Assembly (NCBI RefSeq): GCF_020829665.1
Contig: NZ_JAIVFT010000013.1
Coordinates: 124,001 to 188,000 of the forward strand
Direction: 5' to 3'
From: Nostoc sp. CHAB 5824
GTDB taxonomy: Bacteria > Cyanobacteriota > Cyanobacteriia > Cyanobacteriales > Nostocaceae
Length of the DNA stretch: 64,000 bases
The translations under genes were made by a program, and so were the position numbers. Under the pieces are notes generated by a model. The model did no database searches. It saw nothing but the letters and a program-made list of their open reading frames with translations, and was not told the origin of the DNA. Position 1 is the stretch's first letter; every line of letters begins with the position of its first letter. Below, piece by piece: positions 1 to 8,060 of the stretch.

Positions 1-926
1 GGTATTGACTGCTCAAGTTGTTGCACTATATATAAATAATCTTCTTGAAAAATAGACTCTTTCCGGAAACGTCTAATAGAACGTCTATTCCAAACAACTT
101 GATAAAATTTAGCCTTGTCAAAGTCAAATTGAGGATACTCTAATTTCTGCTGACGACTCTTTTGTAGAGCAGTTGCATGATAGGCATCTTCAATAAATTG
201 ATTGAATTCAAAATAATCAGTACCACAGACAAAAGGAACTTTCAGCCTTAAGCGTCTGATTTCCTTGTCTTGTAATTCTTCTGACACCGCACAAGCAGTA
301 ATAAACTCTTTATTCTCAAATCCTAAATCTGAATTGAGAGCAAGTTTATCAAAGTCGAAAATTAGTTGTATATCTCGGTTGTGGAGAAAAGCTGAAGCTG
401 CGATTGCACCTAAATGGTGTCCGCTATCTAAGAAGCAATATCTCATGCTCCTATTTTGATATTTCCAGCTAGACCTATAATAAACACAACTAATTAAAAA
501 GATGAATCCATTGATACTTTTACCCGGTATAATATAATTCTCCAAGCCATCATCAATTAATTCATAGATGAGAGTTAGACAATTATTCTCAACTTCTAGA
601 TGATATATACCATCTACTATTCCCTCAATACCGCGAACCTGTACGTAAACTTCCGTAGGATACAAAGCGCCTGCTGATGGATTCACCCGCAGTTTATAAG
701 CGCCATCTTTATATACTTTCTCCAAGGTTATCGCACTGGTTAACGAGATAAAAGAATGAACAAGATTATTGAGATTTAATTTCACTCTCCGATAAAACTT
801 TGGATAAACTTTAAATGAAGATGGCTGTGTTGAGGCATCTACATAATTTGGATCGAGTTGTACCGATAAGTAAGAATGCTTAGTAGCGTCATGATAAGCT
901 TTCCTTAATATCTTACTTTGTGGCAT
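1..926 (-). CDS. SagB-type nitroreductase-fold oxidoreductase (C-terminus outside window)
   Basis: The minus strand stays open from an ATG at 924-926 to the window edge, so the 3' end is missing. The reading contains NPSAGALYPTEVYVQV at about residues 83-98 and DSGHHLGAIAASA further on. Both are typical of SagB/McbC-like FMN-dependent dehydrogenases, which oxidise azolines in modified peptides or act as stand-alone nitroreductases. The start overlaps the end of the upstream ankyrin gene by 14 bases, so the two are probably translationally coupled. No peptide-modification cyclase is visible nearby, so the substrate is unknown. I am fairly sure of the family and not of the role. Confidence 0.75.
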   Translation of the reverse strand, partial: MPQSKILRKAYHDATKHSYLSVQLDPNYVDASTQPSSFKVYPKFYRRVKLNLNNLVHSFISLTSAITLEKVYKDGAYKLRVNPSAGALYPTEVYVQVRGIEGIVDGIYHLEVENNCLTLIYELIDDGLENYIIPGKSINGFIFLISCVYYRSSWKYQNRSMRYCFLDSGHHLGAIAASAFLHNRDIQLIFDFDKLALNSDLGFENKEFITACAVSEELQDKEIRRLRLKVPFVCGTDYFEFNQFIEDAYHATALQKSRQQKLEYPQFDFDKAKFYQVVWNRRSIRRFRKESIFQEDYLYIVQQLEQSI

Positions 927-1398
927 TTTTGAGTATCCTTAAAACTTCTACATTGCTGGCAAAATCGATAGCTTTATAGTCGTCTAAGTTTTTCAAATCT
1001 AAGTTAAGATGATGCTGTAAAAGTAACTTGACGACTTCTGTCTTTCCAGCTGATGCTGCATACATTAAAGCAGTTGCACCGTTATCATTTTGGTTGTCAA
1101 TGTTAATGTTGGCTGCCAACAGTAAATTAATTAAATCGTAGTGATTACCAAAACAAGCAAACCACAAAGCATTGTTGCGTAGGCGTAGCCCGCCGGAGGC
1201 ATCGCTATTTCGAGCATTGATATCCGCGCCTGCGCCAATAAGTTCTTTGACGACTGCATAAAGCCCGTCTCTTGTAGCTTTCATCAAAGCTGTATCACCA
1301 TTCTTACCTAGCTGATTTAAATCCCTATTACTATAGCCTTTTGCTATTAGCCATTGGGTGGTCACTTCACTCAAATCTTGCCTGTTTGCTTGACTCAT
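913..1398 (-). CDS. Ankyrin-repeat protein
   Basis: This 161-residue protein has three to four ankyrin repeats: GDTALMKATRDGLYAVVKEL, then NNALWFACFGNHYDLINLL, then GATALMYAASAGKTEVVKLL. Ankyrin repeats bind proteins, so it probably partners the SagB-type enzyme that it overlaps downstream. There is no signal peptide or membrane segment. Residues ASGGLRLR in the middle break the first repeat and are encoded by a 24-bp dispersed repeat inserted in frame at 1177-1200. Repeat and gene are otherwise intact, so the protein is probably still made with a longer loop. Confidence 0.8.
   Translation of the reverse strand: MSQANRQDLSEVTTQWLIAKGYSNRDLNQLGKNGDTALMKATRDGLYAVVKELIGAGADINARNSDASGGLRLRNNALWFACFGNHYDLINLLLAANINIDNQNDNGATALMYAASAGKTEVVKLLLQHHLNLDLKNLDDYKAIDFASNVEVLRILKNATK
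1177..1200. repeat. 24-bp small dispersed repeat inserted in frame in the ankyrin gene
   Basis: The 24 bases begin gcgtaggcgtagcccg and encode eight residues (ASGGLRLR, minus strand) that interrupt the ankyrin consensus between GADINARNSD and NNALWFAC. The same 24-base unit, differing at a few bases, lies in xisI at 17152-17175, and related copies occur at about 28256, 34490, 35337, 35390, 36165 and 39269. The length fits the 24-nucleotide class of small dispersed repeats known in Nostoc. Confidence 0.75.
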
Positions 1399-2161
1399 AA
1401 TTGTTCTTTAAATATCCAAAAGTAAGTATTTTTCAAGCATAGATTTGCTTAAAAAATTTAATGGTGAGCAATGCCCACCATTATTTTAAATTGCTATGTG
1501 AGTAGCTGAAGTCTAGTAGTTTACCAAAGGAATTTTGCTAGGTATTCAAAAGTCGGGTAAAATGAAAAAATCTTTCCCCACTCCCCTTTTGCCGCCCTCA
1601 CCCAGCAATTTTGTGTTGGTCGAGTACTAAGTGACTAGCAACAATTTAGCTTAGTTATATATTATCATTTTGATAAGTTTGAATTATGAATCATTTATAA
1701 AGATCCCCTGATATATCTAAGAGGTTGTTTTAAAAGTGGTTGGCTGTATCTTTGCACTTATTGATCCCCCCTAACCCACGCCAGTCGCTCCACTTGGGGA
1801 GACCCCAAGACCGCGCTGGCTCCCCTTAAAAAGGGAGGAACCGGAATCAAAGTCCCCCAATTTATCGGGGGATTTAGGAGGATCTAAAACCTTTTGTTAC
1901 CGACAAGAGGACTTTTAAAACATCCTCTAAGAAAAAATCTTGAAATATAATTAAAATGCCTACTATATTCACCATCAATATTTAAAATTTCTCAAATTTT
2001 ATGTAATGTTTTCATGGAATATCGTGTTTAATAAAACAGAGAGATTACGCTGAGATTTACTTTATATCTTTGACAGTTATTAAGAAATCTAAAATAATTT
2101 ACTTTTTCAGCTAAAATTTGTTAGTTTATTTAAGTAAAAATAAGTAAAGCACGGACGACAA
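1399..2161. other. Intergenic region with repeat debris upstream of mop
   Basis: I see no gene here. The segment 1760-1920 is made of short inverted G/C runs (for example cccccaatttatcggggg at about 1855) and 'ccctaaccc...aaagggagg' blocks. These resemble the non-coding repeat scraps seen also at 24065-24250. The AT-rich stretch 1930-2160 probably holds the mop promoter, but no clear box can be assigned. Confidence 0.4.
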
Positions 2162-2371
2162 ATGGAAATTAGCGCTCGTAATTCTCTTAAAGGTACTGTA
2201 AAAAAAATTGTCCCTGGTACAGTTAATACTGAGGTAACTTTAGAAGTTGCACCAGGAGTAGAGTTAGTGTCAATAATCACAAAATCCTCAGCAGAAAAGT
2301 TAGGACTTGTAGAAGGTAAACAAGCTTATGCCGTGATTAAATCATCAGATGTGATAGTTGCTATTGATTAA
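2162..2371 (+). CDS. mop: Molbindin (Mop), TOBE-domain molybdate-binding protein
   Basis: This 69-residue single-domain protein starts MEISARNSLKGTVKKIVPG and includes NTEVTLEVAPG and ITKSSAEKLGL, the signature of the Mop/TOBE fold. Mop proteins form small oligomers that store or buffer molybdate in the cytoplasm. Its place next to the nif cluster fits supply of molybdenum for FeMo-cofactor. It is transcribed on the plus strand, opposite to the nif genes, and converges with the broken feoA copy; a strong inverted repeat lies between them. The length is normal for the family. Confidence 0.88.
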   Translation: MEISARNSLKGTVKKIVPGTVNTEVTLEVAPGVELVSIITKSSAEKLGLVEGKQAYAVIKSSDVIVAID

Positions 2372-2446
2372 AAAATAGGTAAGTTGCCTTTTCTTGCAAG
2401 TGGCTTTATCTTTAATACGGAATTGCATTTATATCTCTAAATTGAG

Positions 2447-2487
2447 TGACCTCACTCTTAGAATTAATTAGTAAAAGAGTGAGGTCA
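2447..2487. terminator. Bidirectional terminator-like hairpin between mop and feoA
   Basis: TGACCTCACTCTT at 2447-2459 is exactly complementary to AAGAGTGAGGTCA at 2475-2487, giving a 13-bp stem with a 15-base AT-rich loop. It sits between two convergent genes, as expected of a shared terminator. Confidence 0.75.
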
Positions 2488-2515
2488 ATAGTATATTACA
2501 TAGATATTAATTAAT

Positions 2516-2767
2516 TTAACTATCAATAATGCGGACATAAATAGCACAACTACTTTCTATATTTAGTGCTAAAGATGTGCTTCCTACTTTAATAATTAAT
2601 GAGGGAAAGCGTTGCTCTAAAATGATACTGATTCCTGGTGTTACCCCCATTGATATCAATTTATTCAAGATTGTTTCATCTTGACTTTTATAGAAACTGA
2701 CGATTCCTCGCTCTCCTATTCTTAATAATTATAATGAACAGCCAGTCACACTAAAGCGGGTAAACAT
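2516..2767 (-). pseudogene. feoA: FeoA-like ferrous iron transport protein, stopped at codon 13
   Basis: From an ATG at 2765-2767 the minus strand reads MFTRFSVTGCSL, then a TAA at 2729-2731, then in the same frame LLRIGERGIVSFYKSQDE, ISMGVTPG and ALNIESSCAIYVRIIDS to a stop at 2516-2518. The second part is a clear FeoA/SH3-like domain. FeoA is the small cytoplasmic partner of the FeoB iron transporter, and nif clusters of heterocystous cyanobacteria often carry a copy next to fdxH. Only one base change breaks the gene, so it may be a recent loss, a sequencing error, or an internal start may be used. No feoB is in the window. Confidence 0.72.
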
Positions 2768-2871
2768 TTAAATTATAAATTAGGGATTGTGAAGGGAAGA
2801 AGGAAGTATATTTTCATCCTTCATCCTTCATCTTTTATTTGATTGCGAAAAGCAGCAACCAATTTAATACT

Positions 2872-3171
2872 TTAGACGAGATAAGGTTCTTGATGTGTCT
2901 TAATTGTGCAATTAGAACGAGGATAAGTGACACAAAGTAGAGCGAATCCCTTAGAAATCTGTTCGTCATCTAGGAAGTTTTGATCTTCTTGATCAATTTC
3001 ACCTTCAACGACCTTGCCTACACAACTAGAGCAAGAACCTGCTTGACAAGAAGCTGGCAAGTCAATATCGTTTTCGTGCGCTGCATCTAAGATTGTCGTC
3101 TCTTCGTCAACTTCAATTGTGGTGTCGAGGTCTTCTTTTTTGTTGATTAATCTAACTTGATAGGAAGCCAT
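2872..3171 (-). CDS. fdxH: Heterocyst [2Fe-2S] ferredoxin FdxH
   Basis: This 99-residue plant-type ferredoxin has the cluster ligands in CQAGSCSSC plus a fourth cysteine in FALLCVTYPRSNC. The heterocyst form is known to pass electrons to nitrogenase reductase. Its position as the last gene downstream of hesA-hesB matches FdxH in Anabaena and Nostoc. The 228-bp gap to hesB suggests its own promoter in addition to read-through. Length and motifs are normal. Confidence 0.93.
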   Translation of the reverse strand: MASYQVRLINKKEDLDTTIEVDEETTILDAAHENDIDLPASCQAGSCSSCVGKVVEGEIDQEDQNFLDDEQISKGFALLCVTYPRSNCTIKTHQEPYLV

Positions 3172-3399
3172 TTTCAGATTCTCCTCAAACGTTATACAGT
3201 TGGTTTAATTTTCGAATTTTTTGAGCAACCTATCCTACTTTTTGCTTCCTTTCTTCTTACGGAGATGCTAAGTTTAGCCAGCTTCTCTATAGGGGTAAGG
3301 GGTGCAACACGAACTAGAAGCTACCTCAAGAGCATTGAAACTCTGCGGCGTGCGTCTATGAAAAGCTTCTACAACTGACTTAGCACTAACGGAATGATG

Positions 3400-3771
3400 T
3401 TAGCTGCAAGGTACACCAGTAGGCGTACCGTCGTCTGTTTTGAAAGACTTTCCACAACCGCAGGTATCAGTTGCATTGGGATTGATGAATTTAAAACCGC
3501 TTTCCATCACTCCCTCAACGAAATCAACGATAACTCCGTTTAATAACGGCGCACTTTTGGCATCAACGTAAACTAGCACTTTGCCTTGCTGGCTTACCAA
3601 ATCATCTGGTTGGGGCTTGCTGGTGATATCGATCGCATATTCATAGCCACTGCAACCACCATCTTTTACAGAGATACGGACACCTTTAGTCGCGCCATCA
3701 GCGTCAGGTGCGGAACCTTTGAGGAATGCCCGCAGATGAAATTCTGCTTTTTCTGATAAAATAACGGCCAT
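3400..3771 (-). CDS. hesB: HesB/IscA-type iron-sulfur carrier
   Basis: I start the gene at the ATG at 3769-3771 because it is preceded by AGGAGA and begins MAVILSEKAEFHLRAFL; the longer open frame upstream lacks family similarity. The 123-residue product has the A-type carrier cysteines in KDGGCSGYEY and near the end in TCGCGKSF. These proteins deliver Fe-S clusters to apoproteins. In nif clusters hesB is co-expressed with hesA and fdxH in heterocysts, and the same order is seen here. The C-terminal tail TPTGVPCS is slightly longer than in housekeeping IscA. Confidence 0.9.
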   Translation of the reverse strand: MAVILSEKAEFHLRAFLKGSAPDADGATKGVRISVKDGGCSGYEYAIDITSKPQPDDLVSQQGKVLVYVDAKSAPLLNGVIVDFVEGVMESGFKFINPNATDTCGCGKSFKTDDGTPTGVPCS

Positions 3772-3868
3772 TAATTCTCCTGATTTGTAGCGATTAGTTG
3801 TTCTGATTTCAGGTGGGGTTGTCCTTTGTTCTTTGTTATTCACTAGTGACCAATGACCAATGACAAAA

Positions 3869-4678
3869 TTAACTATTTTGTGCAATACCTGTGGCTGTGG
3901 GTTCCATCGAATTGGATTGCGCGTGTCTCCAAGGCGCACTATTACCGCATACTGGACAAGAGCGATCGCGGTGAGAACGGCGTTTAGCAAATTCCATCCG
4001 ATTTAGATCGATTGTCAGTAATTGCGACAATAGAGGCTGACTAAACCCGGTGATCAGCTTGATAGCTTCCAAAGCGGTTAAACAAGCTAGTGTTCCAGAA
4101 ACAGCGCCTAGAACTGAAAAGCCGCGCTGATCCCACTCAGGCTTTTCTGGAAACAGACAAGATAAACAAGGAGTCACACCAGGAATAATCGTTGTCAGGT
4201 AAGCTTCCATCCCATTCATTGCAGCTTCCACCATTGGCTTACGCGATCGCACACAAGCTTCATTTAACAAATTGCGCTCTGTAAAGTTGTGGGCGCAATC
4301 AAGAGCCATATCGGCGGATTGCACTAATGAGTCTACATTTTCCGAGGTAATGTAATCATGAACAGCTTCCACTTGGACATCAGGATTAATCGCATCCAGA
4401 GTTTCTTTAGCTTTGAATACCCTTGGCTTACCTACCCAATCATCAGTCATGAGAACCTGACGATTCATATCATCTTGCCGCAAGTCGCCACCCCGGACTA
4501 GAATTAGCCGCCCAACGCCCGCTACTGCTAAGTAAAGCGCCGCCGTACCGCCTAATCCCCCCACACCTGTCACCAGAACTGTCGCTGACTTCAAGCGTTT
4601 CTGTGCTGTTTCGCCAAAATTCGGAAGCATCATTTGGCGACGATAGCGTTCTAATTCGGTAGGCGTTAGGTTAACCAA
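3869..4678 (-). CDS. hesA: HesA, ThiF/MoeB-family adenylyltransferase
   Basis: The protein has 269 residues. An E1-like nucleotide-binding motif VLVTGVGGLGGTAALYLA sits near residue 35, followed by a Zn-type cysteine pair (PCLSCLFP) and a second pair near the end (RSCPVCG). ThiF/MoeB enzymes adenylate the C-terminus of small sulfur carriers. HesA is a nif-cluster form thought to help Fe-S or molybdenum cofactor assembly, without a proven reaction. The start has a strong AGGAGG site. It lies 10 bp after nifW and 97 bp before hesB. Confidence 0.9.
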   Translation of the reverse strand: MVNLTPTELERYRRQMMLPNFGETAQKRLKSATVLVTGVGGLGGTAALYLAVAGVGRLILVRGGDLRQDDMNRQVLMTDDWVGKPRVFKAKETLDAINPDVQVEAVHDYITSENVDSLVQSADMALDCAHNFTERNLLNEACVRSRKPMVEAAMNGMEAYLTTIIPGVTPCLSCLFPEKPEWDQRGFSVLGAVSGTLACLTALEAIKLITGFSQPLLSQLLTIDLNRMEFAKRRSHRDRSCPVCGNSAPWRHAQSNSMEPTATGIAQNS

Positions 4679-4688
4679 TTTATACCTC

Positions 4689-5002
<314 letters not shown>

Positions 5003-5006
<4 letters not shown>

Positions 5007-5203
5007 TTAGCATTCTCCAATTTTTTCAGATGTTGCTTCAGTTCATCTAACTTGCGATAGATTTCATAAGTTGCGGCGGCAACATCCATAAGTTGGTTGT
5101 AATCTGTTGGTAGCCCTTCAGCTAAATCATGTAGATCCATTTTCATTTGGCCTGCTTTGCTGTTGAGCCGTCTGATTTGCCCTTGTAGTTCCTCAATTGT
5201 CAT
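5003..5203 (-). CDS. DUF683/CCE_0567-family nif-associated small protein
   Basis: I use the second ATG (5201-5203), giving MTIEELQGQIRRLNSKAGQ and 66 residues, because family members start this way. The protein is almost all helix with heptad-like spacing (LRRL, LDELKQHLKKLE). A structure of a relative shows a helical hairpin that can bind metal. Its exact job in nitrogen fixation is unknown. It overlaps nifW by 4 bases. Confidence 0.82.
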
Positions 5204-5227
5204 TTGTCCTTCGTCCTTCATCTTTTG

Positions 5228-5280
5228 TCATTAGTCATCTGTCTTTTACTAATGACCAATGACCAATGACTAATGACCAA
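5228..5280. repeat. Short tandem heptamer repeats (STRR)
   Basis: Degenerate copies of 'aatgacc/tgacta' are repeated from 5228 to the stop codon of the NifX-associated gene. Similar heptamer runs occur at 3840-3865, 9586-9612 and 62266-62342. Such short tandem repeats are typical of intergenic DNA in heterocystous cyanobacteria. Confidence 0.75.
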
Positions 5281-5757
5281 TTAAATTTTGCCAACTTCAG
5301 GAAAGCGCTTCGCCAAATCAAGACCTTTTTTGACGTAGTTTTCTCCCTCTTCTGCTAATTTCTCTAACGAGTCAAAGCCAAAGCGATGAGCATCTCGCAG
5401 GGTTTTTACAGTTAGCAAAAGACGCCCAGAAAAAACTAGCGCCCAGCCAAATCCTTCATGGCTCAAATCAACTACAACCTGAGATATCAAACCTGTTTCT
5501 TGTTCAATCCCAGCCGCTACAGCTCGAAAAAATGCCATAATCCGGGCTTGAGTTACCGCATCAACTTCGCCCTCAACGGAGATTTCCCGTTTCTTTTGTT
5601 TGGTGACAATAAAGGGTTTGAGAATCAACTCATCCGACCAAGTACGATAAACTCCATAGCTGTCTTGACCACGGATTTGTTTGATTAATACCTTAAGAAA
5701 AGGTGAGTTCAAGACTTCAGTTGTAGCGGTTCCGTTAACACTATTATTTGCGGTCAT
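5281..5757 (-). CDS. NifX-associated nitrogen fixation protein (DUF269)
   Basis: This 158-residue protein contains FLKVLIKQIRGQDSYGVYRTW and LSHEGFGWALVFSGRLL, typical of the DUF269/NifX-associated family found only in nif clusters. It is probably involved in FeMo-cofactor handling, but no reaction is established. Its start overlaps the stop of nifX by 4 bases, a coupling conserved in cyanobacteria. Length is normal. Confidence 0.88.
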   Translation of the reverse strand: MTANNSVNGTATTEVLNSPFLKVLIKQIRGQDSYGVYRTWSDELILKPFIVTKQKKREISVEGEVDAVTQARIMAFFRAVAAGIEQETGLISQVVVDLSHEGFGWALVFSGRLLLTVKTLRDAHRFGFDSLEKLAEEGENYVKKGLDLAKRFPEVGKI

Positions 5758-6167
5758 ACTGTTGCTTCGTCTTCGATTTCATCAGCAAAGTTTGTGGTTT
5801 TTGGCTGTAAAGCTTTACGCAACCAAGGTGGAGGATTACCTTTGAGGGTTTTCACTAGCTTGTTTAGCACTTCACTAATTTCTTCTTCTTCCGATCGCGC
5901 CTTCACTGGGGTGACACCTTTCTTGATTAACCGAGCGGCGGCACTACCACCAATTGCTGTTACGTAAATAATCGTACAGTCGCCTATTGCTTCAAGTTTT
6001 GGGGTGATTTTGTCTTCATTCCCATCTTCTTTTAGTTCGCCTTCAAAGGTGAGGGTTTCTACGAAGTGATATCCCTCATCGGTAATTTCGTAAACATCAA
6101 TCATTTTTGCCCATCCGAAATGGGCATTAATATGAACTCGGTCACTCGTCGTGAAGGCTATTTTCAT
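5754..6167 (-). CDS. nifX: NifX, FeMo-cofactor precursor carrier
   Basis: The 137-residue product begins MKIAFTTSDRVHINAHFGWA, the NifX/NafY/NifB-C-terminal domain motif with its conserved HFG. NifX holds NifB-co and related precursors while they pass to NifEN. The ATG is preceded by GAGGAGAATTAC, a good ribosome site. In related species nifX follows nifN closely; here 555 bases separate them because of a repeat element. Confidence 0.92.
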   Translation of the reverse strand: MKIAFTTSDRVHINAHFGWAKMIDVYEITDEGYHFVETLTFEGELKEDGNEDKITPKLEAIGDCTIIYVTAIGGSAAARLIKKGVTPVKARSEEEEISEVLNKLVKTLKGNPPPWLRKALQPKTTNFADEIEDEATV

Positions 6168-6250
6168 CGTAATTCTCCTCTCTAAAGTTTTGAATTTTGA
6201 AGCAATACGGTTCAGTTAGTAATATTTAGCCTTGGAAGATCCCCCCACCC

Positions 6251-6631
6251 TTAAAAAGCTACCGTGTACACACAAGTCTTTTAGAGTGGAGCGGCTCCAC
6301 AGACTTTTAATCTCCACCACTCCTCTTGAAAAGCAAAGCTGTTTTATTTCCTCAAAAGCTCAAAAAAGACTTGTGTTGTGAACAAAAGCCCTCGTGTTGT
6401 GAACGAAAGCCCTCGTGTTGTGAACGAAAGCCCTCGTGTTCTGAACGAAAGTCCTCATGTTCTGAACAAAAGCCCTCGTGTTGTGAACGAAAGCCCTCGT
6501 GTTCTGAACGAAAGCCCTCGTGTTGTGAACGAAAGCCCTCGTGTTCTGAACGAAAGCCCTCGTGTTCTGAACAAAAATCCTCGTGTTCTGAACGAAAGCA
6601 CTTGTGTGTACACCGTAGCCTTAAAAAGGGG
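6251..6631. mobile_element. MITE-like element A between nifN and nifX
   Basis: The left end (about 6251-6278) contains ctaccgtgtacacacaagtc and the right end (about 6599-6631) contains acttgtgtgtacaccgtag. They are inverted repeats of about 30 bp that continue into ttaaaaa-type ends. No transposase is inside. The interior is a 21-bp tandem array. The same ends flank element B at 24021-24190, so this is a repeated family that may be mobilised in trans. Confidence 0.65.
6368..6605. repeat. 21-bp tandem repeat array (about 11 copies)
   Basis: The unit is close to CTCGTGTTGTGAACGAAAGC, with alternating 'tgttgtgaa' and 'tgttctgaa' versions. The copies are head to tail with no spacers, so this is not CRISPR. 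Two frames stay open through it (SCCERKP and NESPRVV repeats), but that is a result of the unit length being a multiple of three; there is no gene-like start or context. Confidence 0.9.
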
Positions 6632-6722
6632 GCTAATTTAAGGCTTGCTCTATTCCTCCTTTTTAAGGAGGGTTAGGAAGGATCAACTCTTAACTGAACT
6701 GTTTTGAATTTCAAGTGTGAAT

Positions 6723-8060
6723 TCAAAACTCAGCGCCCACAATTCCGAACTCTTGGAACTGCTTAACTCTCGCTTCTTCTGCCTCTAAAAACAGGTTGCC
6801 GATGCCAAACAAAAGTTCCATCGTGCCTCGATAGCCAACTTTGGTAAATTGGCCATTACCTAAGCGGTCATAAATGGGCAATCCTAGACGATAAAGAGGA
6901 ATCGAGAGGCGTTTTGCGATCGCACCCAGATTCGAGTTACCAATCAGCAAATCAGAACCGCCTGCTAGACTCTCAAAGCCTTCTAAGTCGCCGATGGTAA
7001 TGCTTTTAACCGGGAGTTTTTCTAACAGAGGCGATCGCGTGGTTGTCACCACTGCATGAATTTGCGCTCCCATCGATTGCAGGAAATGCACTGTTGACCA
7101 CAACAAGTCTGGTTCCAGCGCTAAAGAAACTCGTTTTGCACCGAAGTAAAAGTGAGTGTCCAACATCGCATCTTGCAACTGACGACGTTGGCGGCGGTAT
7201 TTTTCGGGTACGCTGTTACCACTCAGAATCGCCAATGCTTGAATAAACTCATCTACTGGTTCTAATCCCGTCAGTTCGCCAAACACCTCATAAGGTGTGC
7301 CAAAGCGTTCTTCCAGAATTTTTGCAGCCCCCCGCATACTTTCGCCCAATGCCAGGGTAAAAGCAGAACTACCTACTTCTCGTAGCTGTTTTAAGGTAGT
7401 CCCACTGACTGTAACTGCACTATAATTATCCTCTAAATGTCCATCTAGAGAAGCGCCAAGGTCAGGTACAAAGATCGGCACTAATCCAAAGGACGTGATT
7501 ATCTCTTTGATTTCCTGTACATCCCCAGGTGTGAAGGCAGAACCCGCCAAAACCGTGACTTGTTCAGTTCTGAGTCCACCCGCGCGAGGAATTTCCTTAA
7601 CTATGCTTTCGACAGCAACAGCAAAGCCATCTTGCAACGCACCTTTAAAATCTGGGGTAGGTGCAAAAACGATCGCTAAATTATTCAATTCGGGATGGCG
7701 ATCGCGGATTTCTTTAAGAAATCCCTCGATGTCATCGCCTCTAGTTTCCGTTAACCCAGTGGTACATAAACCAATAATTTCTGGATTAGCTTTTTCCACC
7801 AGAGTCAGAATTGCTTGCTCCACATTCTCTTCACCACCCAAGATAGTAGTGACTTCCGTCATCGCCGTCGTAGCTAGGGGAATCGCTTCCCGGAAATGCC
7901 GCACCAGCACAACTTTAGCGAAAGCAGTACAACCTTGAGAACCGTGGAATAAGGGCATTGTCCCTTTCAATCCCAAAAAGGCTAAGGTTGCGCCCAAAGC
8001 TTGACTCTGCTTGAGGGGATTAACTGTCAGTGCTTTGTTAGAAGCGGTAACGATCGCCAT
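6723..8060 (-). CDS. nifN: NifN, FeMo-cofactor scaffold subunit
   Basis: I place the start at 8060 (MAIVTASNKALTVNPLKQSQ), because its ATG overlaps the nifE stop as TAATG and a GAGGAAG-like site precedes it. The 445-residue protein has the NifK/NifN motif QALGATLAFLGLKG, the GSQGCTAF cysteine, and GLCTTGLTETRGDD. With NifE it forms the tetramer on which FeMo-cofactor is finished before transfer to NifDK. Stop is followed by the repeat-filled gap before nifX. Confidence 0.95.
   Translation of the reverse strand: MAIVTASNKALTVNPLKQSQALGATLAFLGLKGTMPLFHGSQGCTAFAKVVLVRHFREAIPLATTAMTEVTTILGGEENVEQAILTLVEKANPEIIGLCTTGLTETRGDDIEGFLKEIRDRHPELNNLAIVFAPTPDFKGALQDGFAVAVESIVKEIPRAGGLRTEQVTVLAGSAFTPGDVQEIKEIITSFGLVPIFVPDLGASLDGHLEDNYSAVTVSGTTLKQLREVGSSAFTLALGESMRGAAKILEERFGTPYEVFGELTGLEPVDEFIQALAILSGNSVPEKYRRQRRQLQDAMLDTHFYFGAKRVSLALEPDLLWSTVHFLQSMGAQIHAVVTTTRSPLLEKLPVKSITIGDLEGFESLAGGSDLLIGNSNLGAIAKRLSIPLYRLGLPIYDRLGNGQFTKVGYRGTMELLFGIGNLFLEAEEARVKQFQEFGIVGAEF

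Noticed and set aside
265..459. 64-codon plus-strand frame
   Set aside because: It is antisense to the SagB-type gene, whose motifs are unmistakable.
6368..6605. CRISPR-like array
   Set aside because: Units of 21 bases are directly joined with no unique spacers; it is a tandem repeat inside a MITE-like element.
7495..7938. 147-codon plus-strand frame
   Set aside because: It lies wholly within nifN on the other strand and has no protein-like features.
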